Source of the DNA: Ancylobacter sonchi
Lineage (GTDB): Bacteria > Pseudomonadota > Alphaproteobacteria > Rhizobiales > Xanthobacteraceae
Assembly: GCF_018390695.1 (NCBI RefSeq)
Contig: NZ_JAHBGF010000036.1
Coordinates: 620,001-684,000 of the forward strand
DNA: 64,000 bases
Direction: 5' to 3'
This document shows positions 32,830 to 41,070 of the stretch, in pieces. Both the position numbers and the translations under genes were made by a program. The notes under the pieces were generated by a model, which saw nothing but the letters and a program-made list of their open reading frames with translations, had not been told where the DNA came from and ran no database searches. The stretch's first letter is position 1, and the number at the start of each line of letters is the position of its first letter.

Positions 32830-34701
32830 ATGTTCATTTCATCCTCCACTTCATTCAAGAAGAACCAATCCACCGGCGGCGTCTGGCCAGCCGATCCATC
32901 GTCGCGTGACTATTTCAGTTTGAGAGACATCACGTCGTTCATCAGAAGGTATTGGATAAGCATTACATTACCAATGGTAATTACATTTGGCTCCTGCGTT
33001 ATTTATCTGAAGATTGCCACTCCGATATTCGCAGCTCGCGCGCAGATCATCATTGACCCGCGCGTGCAGGAGCAATGGAACGGACAGACGGGAAACGCCG
33101 TCCTCGCCCTCGATACCGCACAAGTCGAAAGCCAAATAGCCGTATTGCGATCGGAACGCATCGCGAAGAGCGTCATCGCCGATCTCCACTTGGCAGATGC
33201 GCAAGACTTTCAACCGCAGCCATCCCTCATCCGCCGCCTTCTCGCACCGATCTGGTCGCCCCCCGAGGTCGAGATGTCATCAGCGGCAAGATCCCGATTC
33301 ATCATGGAAGCCTTCGCCGGTAATCTCGACGTCCGCCGCTCCGGTATGTCCTATGCTATTGATATCACTTTCAGTTCCCCCAGCCCAGATCGTGCTGCGC
33401 AAGTGGCCAACGCCACGGCAGAGGCCTACATCCGCTATCAGCTCGCCGCTCGCTCGGAGACGGCACGCGTGGGCGGCGACTGGCTCGAAGCTCGCACGCT
33501 CGAGTTGCGTAACCAGATGAGCGCTGCCACGAGAGCCGTCCAAGAGTTCAAGGCCCGCAGGGATTATCGGATCGCGCGCACTGGCGACGGCCGACCTAAC
33601 GGGACTTCGGATGTAGCAGGCGAGACCGAGCCCGCCGCCAAAGCACCCGCCAATACACTAGAAGAACTAGAGACGACGGCTCAAATCTATCAGCGCGTCT
33701 ACGAAAGCTTTCTTCAAGGGTTCACCGAGGCGGTGCAACGCCAGTCATTCCCCGTCGCCGACGCCCATGTGTTGACATCAGCGACAGCCCCTTTCTCAAA
33801 GACGCAGCCACGCGGGGCAATGACCCTGATGCTGGGATTGCTCGTAAGTGGCCTCGCTGGGGGAGGCATCGCGCTACTCCGACACCAACTCGACCATACT
33901 ATCCGCTCCGCGCGCCAAGTTCGCACGGAACTTGGCATCGAGTGTCTCGGCGCTCTGCCCGTCATAAAATTTCGGAAGAAACTTCACCTCCGCAAAGGGC
34001 ACTCATCGCAGGTGGCGCCACAACCATCTTCGCAAGAAACAGTGCGGTATCACCGTCAATCAAACCCCAGGCACCTCGCCACGACGCCCGCCCTATTCGC
34101 GCCCCCGGCACGCAACGCCATGGTTGCGATCAGAGAGCGCATAGAAATCTGCATGCGCCCAGCCGAACGATTTAGCTTTGGCATCACATCCCATTGCGCA
34201 GGAAAAAGAAAATCAGTTCTGGCAAAAAATATGTCTGGCATATTTTCACTTAATGGCCGCCGTATCTTACTTGTTGATGCCAATCAGCAGAACCCCATGG
34301 CGAATGATATTCTAGAAACACCCCCTCGCCTGGGCCTTATTGAGGCCGCGCTCGGCTTCACCTCTCTCGAACAAATTATCGTGACACAGCACGACTCATC
34401 GGTCGATATCATAAATATAGGAGACACAACAGCGCTTCCTGCCATTTTCCGCCAAGACGATACAGCCAAATTAAGAGTCACAATCGGAAATATATTAAAA
34501 AACTACGATGTCGTAATATTTGATTTGCCACCAATTACTCAATACCATGGAAATATTTCCTCATATTTACTATTGGATGGCATAATTATAGATGTAGAAT
34601 TCGAAACAACGACAAAGAAAGATCTTGAAGATAGCATATATTGGCTAAAATCTCTAAATTATAATATTCTTGGCGCAATAATAACCAATACAGATGAATA
34701 A
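32830..34701 (+). CDS. Wzc/ExoP-like polysaccharide co-polymerase with degenerate ATPase
   Basis: The 623-residue inner-membrane protein has a Wzz domain and a C-terminal tyrosine-kinase-like domain. Helices lie at about 42 to 61 (WISITLPMVITFGSCVIYLK) and 329 to 350; between them is the periplasmic part with a coiled-coil section (about 220 to 305). In the kinase domain, Walker A is AGKRKSV (457 to 463) where GEGKST is usual: the second Gly is Arg460, but Lys461 and Ser462 remain. Walker A' is ILLVDAN with Asn485 in place of Asp, and Walker B is VVIFDLPP with Asp565. The C-terminus ends ITNTDE and has no tyrosine cluster. It probably still sets chain length, but kinase activity is doubtful. 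Confidence 0.82.
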   Translation: MFISSSTSFKKNQSTGGVWPADPSSRDYFSLRDITSFIRRYWISITLPMVITFGSCVIYLKIATPIFAARAQIIIDPRVQEQWNGQTGNAVLALDTAQVESQIAVLRSERIAKSVIADLHLADAQDFQPQPSLIRRLLAPIWSPPEVEMSSAARSRFIMEAFAGNLDVRRSGMSYAIDITFSSPSPDRAAQVANATAEAYIRYQLAARSETARVGGDWLEARTLELRNQMSAATRAVQEFKARRDYRIARTGDGRPNGTSDVAGETEPAAKAPANTLEELETTAQIYQRVYESFLQGFTEAVQRQSFPVADAHVLTSATAPFSKTQPRGAMTLMLGLLVSGLAGGGIALLRHQLDHTIRSARQVRTELGIECLGALPVIKFRKKLHLRKGHSSQVAPQPSSQETVRYHRQSNPRHLATTPALFAPPARNAMVAIRERIEICMRPAERFSFGITSHCAGKRKSVLAKNMSGIFSLNGRRILLVDANQQNPMANDILETPPRLGLIEAALGFTSLEQIIVTQHDSSVDIINIGDTTALPAIFRQDDTAKLRVTIGNILKNYDVVIFDLPPITQYHGNISSYLLLDGIIIDVEFETTTKKDLEDSIYWLKSLNYNILGAIITNTDE

Positions 34702-35214
34702 TAAATAGATTAATAAAATACAACGATATTCATATCAAATTATTATCTACTATTCAGGCCAATATATTGTTGAAATTTCGGCTGATGGAATTGCGACCGG
34801 CCCACCGATACGATAGCGGCCGTTATCAAGGGCTCATGGTGGATGAAGAATCAAAAAAAAACGACCCAGGAGCTCCTCTGGTAACGATCCAGTCCGGTGG
34901 CGGTCAGGAAAAGATTATGGCCATGTTTTACAGCCCTCCTTCGCAAAATGTGGGGAGCTTGCCCGACCGCTCCCGAGGCGGATGCTCGTGCCTCCCTCGC
35001 GAAGAGATGGCAGCGGGATCCAAGCGGCTGGAGTGAGGTCGCGCTCATCTCGACCTCGCCGAAGAAAGCAGCTGGTTGGCCACGCGCGGGTCAACGCTCC
35101 CGTGTCATCGGCGGCGAAGGGGTGACAGCGCCATCGCGCGACCGGATCGGTGACAGCTGTCAATGCCGCGCGAAATCTCCCCCAAAAGCGCCGAAGTAAA
35201 ATTCTCCAGTTCGG

Positions 35215-35816
35215 TCACCCAGGGCACCGTGGAGAGGTCGGGAATTCTCGGTGGCCCGCCACGCGACCTGGGAACCGGTGCGATGCCGGGCCGCGCGATG
35301 TTGACCTTTGAGCCAACATGCTCAGGCATGAGTTCGGCGTGCTGGCGCAGGCAATAGCTAGATCCTCGATCTGAACAACGGCAGCATGGTGCAGTAGGCG
35401 ATCGAGCAACGCGGTAGCGACGACCGGGTCCCCCAAGACGTTGCCCCGCTGAACGAAACCACGGCTAAAGGCCGGGATCATGGCGCCACGCTCGTAGCGG
35501 GTGTTGACGAGCTGGAGGGGCGGATGGCCCCGCCGACGATGACCAGTAGCCGATCTCGTCGACAAGCAGGAGACTGGGCCGGCAGCAGAGGCTGATCCGT
35601 TCCTGCAGGCGCCCTTCGCGCTCGGCACGAGCGGCAGCGTGAGTTCCTCGGACGGGAGGATGTCGATCGCCCCGAGGGCGGAGAGTTCGCCCTGTTCGAG
35701 GCCGCAGACCAAATGGTCGAGCGCCTCAAGGGCTGCGCGGCGTTCTGTGACCGACGAAATCGTGCCGAATGCGGTCGACGGTGGATGCCGTACCTGCACC
35801 CGAACGGCGCATTCAT
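35215..35816 (-). pseudogene. istB: istB remnant (IS21 helper ATPase)
   Basis: Fragments read like the end of IstB across frames: LQERISLCCRPSLLLVDEIGY (the Walker B area), QLVNTRYERGAMI, GDPVVATALLDRLLHHAAVVQIE and LRQHAELMPEHV. The part that should hold the P-loop is absent, and the pieces lie in different frames. IstB loads the IstA transposase on target DNA; this copy cannot make a working protein. Confidence 0.65.
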
Positions 35817-35827
35817 GACCGTCCTTC

Positions 35828-36910
35828 CTAGGCGAGGGTCCGGCCGACGGCGTCATAAAAGGCGAGCGAGCGCTGAGCGACCTTGTCGCCGCGACTATGC
35901 AGCAGGATCGTGCCCGGCGCTGTCGGTCGCGACCGCGCGTGCTCGGCGTGGCGACGATGACATGCCTCGATACGCCGCCGGCTCCGTCCTTCGAGCACCG
36001 GATGAACGGCGATGAGATGGCCGCCCTCAAAGATCTGGATCTCGTTAGCGAGGGAGTGGATCTTCACCACGCGTCGCCGGATGGCGTCGGGCACACTGGA
36101 GGCCTTGCCATCGACGCTGACCATGCTCTCCCGGGAGATAGGACGCGCCAAGCGTAGCACGGCACAGAACGGCGCCATCGGCAGAGCGCGCAGATACGGC
36201 CTGTCTACCTTGCCCTTCGTCTTCGCGCGATACGGCCGGCAGGCCGTCGGATGAAATCCGAAGTGGCGAGCGAGGTCGATGAGGCTGCGATTGTAGACGA
36301 TACCCTCGGCGCGCCCCTCGCCGGTGACGACAGCCGTCATCCGATCGTAGAGAATCTTGCGTGGCACGCCGCCAATCGCATCAAAAGCGACGCAATGGCA
36401 ACGCAGCATCGTCGGCAGGTCTTGGTGCAGGACGAACCGTGCCAGATCAGCCGGCTATAGCCGAGCACCATGGAGAACAGCCAGACGATCGATGGCGTCG
36501 TCGGCTCGTGAGCGAAGACAAGTGAAACCGGGCGAAATGGACCTAGGCCTGCTCGCCGGGCTTCGTCTCGAACCGAACTTCGTACCCGGGACGTCGGTGC
36601 CGTCCGAACCTCCCGCAGGAAGTTCGTGACGGCGGTATGGCCACCTTAGTAACCGCGATCCTTCAGCCCCCGGAACCGGCGCTGCATGGTCAGACCGGGA
36701 TAGGCAGCCACGCACTCGCTCAGATGTACGGCGAATGGCTCGATCACGCTCTGGCGTGGTATGCAAGGCCCATGGGTCGGCGCCTCGATGCCGCGCTCAA
36801 TGTATTTGCGGACACTCTTGCGATCGACGCCGGTCTACCACGCGATCACCACACCGACAGGCCTTGCCGGTGCAAATCCAGGATCATCATTAATTCCCGA
36901 GTTTGATCAC
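35828..36910 (-). pseudogene. istA: istA remnant (IS21 transposase)
   Basis: The GTG at 36910 begins VIKLG and then a missing base shifts the frame. Later pieces read RKSVRKYIERGIEAP, IEPFAVHLSE, then a TAA stop inside DRGY-GGHTAVTNFLREVR. The longest open part (35828 to 36409) has AFDAIGGVPRKILYDRM, VYNRSLIDLARHFGFHP and PYRAKTKGKVDRPYLRAL, the middle of the DDE domain. About 50 residues normally found between the GKV-RP block and the LP-APF block are deleted. The gene is a fossil. Confidence 0.72.
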
Positions 36911-36984
36911 CGATGCCTCCTCTCGCCCATGGGAGGAGGGTCAACGACAGCGCGCAACCGGTCTTCCTGCGTGCGCCCCGGAAG

Positions 36985-37560
36985 ACCGGTTCAACGCCTC
37001 AACTGGGGAAGATTCAAACGGCACTTCTGGGGAGAATTGAGCCGGCAGCGACAACAGCCGGCAAGATGGACGGACATCGCAAGCCGTGCTGGAGCCCCAC
37101 CGCGCCTTCCCGTCGAACAAATGACCCAGGCGCCCAACCTTGACGCTGCACGAGATGCAGGATGAGCCGGCAGCGCGCGGCATCGTCCTCTCGCACCCTG
37201 CCGCGGGCTGCTCCTCCGGCACAACGGGCTACGCTTCAACAAGTGCCATACGCGCCTGAGCCGGCGTGGAACAGCGTCGCTCGGCGCCACCAGCGCCGGT
37301 GCGCGTGGCAAAGCCGTCTCGATCCGATCCGCCTGGTGTTTATCGATGAGGCCTGGACCAAGACTGACGTGCCCCTCTGCGCGGCTGGCAGCCAGGGCCA
37401 GCGCCTGCGCGGCTTCGTCCTGAAAGGGCCAATGGCGCTCCTTGCGCCTTCGACGGCCCAGTCAACGCCCAAGGCCTCCACACCTATCCGCGCAGAACCT
37501 AGCCCAGAGTGCGGCATTGCTGATGGCGAGAATGATGAGCCATCACACTCCGGGATTAAA
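36985..37560 (+). mobile_element. IS630-family transposase remnant
   Basis: Plus-strand pieces in several frames read like an IS630-type transposase: LTLHEMQDEPAARGIVLSH, then GLRFNKCHTR, then SRLDPIRLVFIDEAWTKTDV with the first catalytic Asp, followed by GQRLRGFVLKGP. The rest is truncated near 37560. It lies against the IS21 remnant with opposite orientation, so at least two insertions and later decay are needed to explain the region. The 200 bases after it hold nothing recognisable. Confidence 0.6.
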
Positions 37561-37772
37561 CAACGACCACGGAGAAGCCGGCATTTCATTCATCCGATGC
37601 CCGCCCGACGGGCTCGGCTCATTCTCGGAGAGACACGGCACCCAAGCCACCCTCTCTGATCTCCGTTTCGATCGCCCACCGGGAAAAGGTGCCGAGACCC
37701 GCACCACCACCCATGAGGCCACGACAAAAATCTCCGACCAAAAATCTCTAAAATTTTAAATAATTACCAAAA

Positions 37773-38567
37773 TTAATCATCAGGGAACATCTGACTTGCA
37801 AGTAGAGCAACTTCAGTTCTATTTTTTGCTTTTAATTTCTTCATTATATTCCTTACATGTACTTTAACAGTACTTTCGCACATATTCAATTGATAGGCTA
37901 TAACCTTATTCGGGGCCCCCTTACGCAAGGCCCTGGCAACCATTAATTGTCGCTGCGAGGTAAATATCTGACCATCGCCCGACTGAGAAGACTCAACTGC
38001 CGACGGCGTTCCAGCCATGATCATCAAACTATTTGCAGGAACAAACGTGCCGCCAAATCTGAGCAGATGTAATATTTGTGCAATAACTTCAATTGAAATG
38101 CTGGTCGGAATATAACCCTGAGCACCGCTTTGCATCGCGCTCAACACATGCTTAGGCGCCTCCCGATCCGAAAGGATCGCAAATCTCACCGAAGGCTTAT
38201 GCAGATTTAATTCCGCGAGCTCTTTCTTTATGTCTAGAACATCTCCAATATCATCTGATTTATCAGGAACAGATATTATTATCAGAGAAGTCGACGAAGC
38301 ATCCTCTGAAATCCTCCAATCCGAAATACTCCCATATACTTTAAATTCCGTCGTCCTATCTACAGAATAAAGAGCAAGAGACAGGCATTGACCAAGGAGT
38401 TTTCTTGATTCGATCAGAGCGACGACATTTTTTTCTCGACAGGCAGGCGCCCCTTCCCCATCGAACGACACCCCATCATCTATATCGCACCCAACCAAAG
38501 GCCTCGGGTGCACTTCTAAATATCTGGACACTTTCGCTAGCGAAGCATCGAAGCTTCCCTTTTCCAT
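37773..38567 (-). CDS. LuxR-type regulator with atypical receiver domain (copy 1)
   Basis: The 264-residue protein has an N-terminal receiver-like domain (about residues 46 to 170) and a C-terminal LuxR/FixJ helix-turn-helix (about 205 to 260). The phosphoacceptor position falls in LIIISVPDKSDD, where the usual isolated Asp after the third strand is not clear; the later SDREAPKHV and SGAQGYIPTS blocks keep the fold. The DNA-binding part has VARALRKGAPNKVIAYQL, then CESTVKVHVRNIMKKLKAKN. It is closely similar to the protein encoded at 62747-63556, especially in the last 60 residues. GGGAAGTGAATC precedes the ATG. It borders the biosynthetic cluster and could control it or the exopolysaccharide genes. 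Confidence 0.8.
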   Translation of the reverse strand: MEKGSFDASLAKVSRYLEVHPRPLVGCDIDDGVSFDGEGAPACREKNVVALIESRKLLGQCLSLALYSVDRTTEFKVYGSISDWRISEDASSTSLIIISVPDKSDDIGDVLDIKKELAELNLHKPSVRFAILSDREAPKHVLSAMQSGAQGYIPTSISIEVIAQILHLLRFGGTFVPANSLMIMAGTPSAVESSQSGDGQIFTSQRQLMVARALRKGAPNKVIAYQLNMCESTVKVHVRNIMKKLKAKNRTEVALLASQMFPDD

Positions 38568-39258
38568 GATTCACTTCCCTGACTGCGCATAAATCTATTC
38601 CATGCGTACCATCACACCCATTAGACTCCATGCCCCAACAAGCGGCGCACTCAACCCGCAACAATCAAAACCCGCAACCCACCACAACCCTTCATAGGAT
38701 ATATAGCAACCCTCGGATGCGCATCTTATCCGAAATTAGATCTAGATTGCAAACAAACGAACTAAGCCGTGACGGCAAATCTCCCGCGCCCCTCAAGTGC
38801 CACCTCATAGCACCTCCCAACAATCACCGCAGTGCACGCCCCGCCGACAAGTTAGGAACAAAGAACCAGGACAAAAAAATACCTCCTCCAACATATGGAA
38901 AAGACACGGAAAATCGCGATTTAATTTCATTTCGATCAGATGCCTTGGATGTTGTTAATATGTAAAAATACCTATATATAGAACATCCAAATAAATGGAT
39001 ATAATTATTTATATTTATTTTGATTTTTATTCATGCACGCATTATATACCGAACAGCGTTGTTATGGTTATAAAAATTACATCGTGTACTTATCCGCGCA
39101 TACCAATTTTTGATATAGAACAATCCGAATTGATAAATTCAATTCGACATTTATGATTATTCCCTAGCGTTAGATTGCGGGTGGAGAAACGGAGCCTGCC
39201 GTAACCACCGCTCCGCACGATCGGTGTGCTTGGCTTTCCATGCTAATGAGGAAGCGAC
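38568..39258. other. AT-rich regulatory spacer before the PPTase gene
   Basis: About 690 bases without a credible gene; the frame at 38630-38965 is low-complexity. The right half is extremely AT-rich with runs such as TTATATTTATTTTGATTTTT. It should hold promoters for the LuxR gene and the phosphopantetheinyl transferase gene. The palindrome at 39127-39145 is its clearest motif. Confidence 0.5.
39127..39145 (+). promoter_or_regulatory. Candidate operator palindrome
   Basis: GAATTGA, five bases, TCAATTC form a 19-base inverted repeat, 114 bases upstream of the PPTase start. The size and symmetry suit a dimeric LuxR-type regulator like the one encoded next door. AT-rich surroundings raise the chance of a random palindrome. 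Confidence 0.35.
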
Positions 39259-39951
39259 ATGAACAGTCAGATCACCGTCTGGATCTTCGAACTGGATCGT
39301 ACAGCGGGAGATCTTACGGCATTCAACTCTTGGCTTTCCGGCGACGAAGCCCAGAGATGCGCGCGCCTGTTACGCACGCAGGATCGTGACCGATTTACCA
39401 CCGCACATGGCATAATGCGCCACATTCTCGGCAAGATGACCGGCGAGCGTCCGGAAACGTTGGCCTTCGTTCGGAACGCGCATGGCAAACCCTCGCTTGA
39501 GCGGCACGAGAGCCTGGAGTTCAACCTGAGTCACTCCGATGGCCTCGGCGTTCTAGCAGTAGCGAATGGCTTTCCCGTGGGTATCGATGTTGAAAAGATC
39601 GCGCCGGTGGAGTTCGCCTTGGCGGAGGTGGCCCTCTCCCCCTCCGAGTGCGCTGAACTTGCCAGTTGCGGACAGCACGAGTCGCCAACGCATTTTTATC
39701 GGTGTTGGACGCGTAAGGAGGCTGTGATCAAGGTGCTCGGCCTGGGATTGGCCCAACCACCTGACATATATGACATCACTCCAGAGTTTAGTCGCGAGCC
39801 TCGCCTCTTACGGCTGGCCGGCAGGTCCGAAACTTCGGCGATCTGGGAGCTTTTCCATTTCATTCCTGCGGCCGGCTACATGGGAGCCCTCGCAGCTTAC
39901 GGACGTGGCCACTCACTGGTCCTGAACCGCTGGACGCCGTCGGCGGTATAG
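39259..39951 (+). CDS. 4'-phosphopantetheinyl transferase, Sfp type
   Basis: This 230-residue enzyme would attach the phosphopantetheine arm from CoA to the carrier domains of the cluster. It has the Sfp/Gsp marks: FNLSHSDG (residues 88 to 95), VGIDVEKI with magnesium-binding Asp110 and Glu112, and CWTRKEAVIKVLGLGL (149 to 164). The length matches Sfp (224). It converges with the hydrolase gene at the end of the NRPS-PKS operon, and the coding ends overlap by 55 bases. Four carrier serines in the three synthase proteins are its expected targets. Confidence 0.92.
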   Translation: MNSQITVWIFELDRTAGDLTAFNSWLSGDEAQRCARLLRTQDRDRFTTAHGIMRHILGKMTGERPETLAFVRNAHGKPSLERHESLEFNLSHSDGLGVLAVANGFPVGIDVEKIAPVEFALAEVALSPSECAELASCGQHESPTHFYRCWTRKEAVIKVLGLGLAQPPDIYDITPEFSREPRLLRLAGRSETSAIWELFHFIPAAGYMGALAAYGRGHSLVLNRWTPSAV

Positions 39952-41063
39952 CCCTCTTCGAGGCACCCCGCCGGGATCTTCCCGCGTAAATAATGGTCAA
40001 AGAACACCGCCAGACAGGCTTCAATTACCGCCTTAGTCCGGACGGGATCCGCGCGCAGCCAGGTCCGCCAGAAGCTTAATCCCAACGCGAAGTCGGATAG
40101 ATTTTCGTGAACCGCTCCCACCAGACGGATTCCGAGACTTCCAGGACGTTGAACGAGCCGGAACTCCTCCGTTAGATCTCGATGGGTAAGGCGAGCCTCG
40201 TAGCGGAGTGCCGGAGTAGCGTGATCCAACTCAACATCGCTTGGAAATGGAAAATCGCTCAGCATGAGGAGATAGGGGGCGCTCACCGCCCCATGGGCGG
40301 CTCGCCCGAAAAGCCAGCCATCAAGGTTGGCGACGGCAACGATGCGGGAATCCAGCACGCTCGCCTCGGCCGCGGTCGAACCGCCCAATGACCACCCAAA
40401 TGCCCCGACACGATCAAGCACCACCGTATCGAGCCACGATGGCCCGTCCGGACGCCGCCGGAGCTTTGCTAGCCGATCGAGAACCTCGATGAGCCGTAGC
40501 GCCTGCTGGTGAACTTTCTCGTCCCCACTATCCAGGGTGACGTTATAGGCGGTCTCGGATGTGAAATCGAAAAGCAGCGGCTTCACGCCGGCCGCGGCCA
40601 GCTCTGGCGCCCGCTCAATGTCGTCAAGCGCGACGACCACATAGCCGAGCCCAGCGAGTGCGGCCGCCGTCGTCGCATTGTCCGTCCGCAGCTTTCCTGA
40701 GCCCGGGGTATAGAGCAGCAATGCTACTTTACCCTCTCCGCTATCGGAAGAATGGCCGTGCACAGCCAGAGGACGCCATATGTCTATGGTGATCCGATCA
40801 GCAACACTACCCCCTGCTCCATCCGGAAGAAGCAGCGTTTGATGGACGATGCCGCGCTCCGGCGCCGCCATGCTCCGGCGCAGCTGAGAGGTGAGAGACG
40901 ACGCCATAGTTGCGATCCGGCCGCCGACTGATCTACTCATCTCCTCATCCACCATAGGCCACGCTGCAGCCATGGTGACGAACAACGCCAGCGCGGCGCC
41001 CGACCATCTCCAATGTGAGGCTCGTATCTGGCCTCGTACCGGATCTCGTGGATGGCCCGGCAC
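39897..41063 (-). CDS. Membrane-anchored alpha/beta hydrolase (PAF-acetylhydrolase-like)
   Basis: The 388-residue protein starts with a basic segment and one hydrophobic helix (WSGAALALFVTMAAAWPM), so it is probably anchored in the inner membrane with the enzyme part in the periplasm. The hydrolase body resembles the platelet-activating-factor acetylhydrolase group: LLLYTPGSGKLRTDN gives the oxyanion region, GAFGWSLGGSTAAEA holds the GxSxG nucleophile, ANLDGWLFG follows, and VGAVHENLSDFAL gives the His. It starts with GTG eight bases after the NRPS stop, so it is in the same operon. It may trim, hydrolyse or transfer the product after export. The role is an inference from position. Confidence 0.72.
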   Translation of the reverse strand: MPGHPRDPVRGQIRASHWRWSGAALALFVTMAAAWPMVDEEMSRSVGGRIATMASSLTSQLRRSMAAPERGIVHQTLLLPDGAGGSVADRITIDIWRPLAVHGHSSDSGEGKVALLLYTPGSGKLRTDNATTAAALAGLGYVVVALDDIERAPELAAAGVKPLLFDFTSETAYNVTLDSGDEKVHQQALRLIEVLDRLAKLRRRPDGPSWLDTVVLDRVGAFGWSLGGSTAAEASVLDSRIVAVANLDGWLFGRAAHGAVSAPYLLMLSDFPFPSDVELDHATPALRYEARLTHRDLTEEFRLVQRPGSLGIRLVGAVHENLSDFALGLSFWRTWLRADPVRTKAVIEACLAVFFDHYLRGKIPAGCLEEGYTADGVQRFRTSEWPRP

Positions 41064-41070
41064 GGGATTG

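Larger units (their letters stand above)
34900..36935 (-). mobile_element. Decayed IS21-family element
   Basis: The stretch contains broken istA and istB homologues in the usual order on the minus strand, plus the non-coding tail that usually follows istB (for example the reading EISRGIDSCHRSGRA near 35170). Both genes have frameshifts, stops and deletions, so the element cannot move by itself. No clean terminal repeats or target duplications were seen; the ends given are where recognisable sequence fades. Confidence 0.7.

Noticed and set aside
38630-38965. 111-residue frame upstream of the PPTase gene
   Set aside because: Asn/Pro/Thr-rich low-complexity text in an AT-rich spacer; no ribosome site and no recognisable domain.
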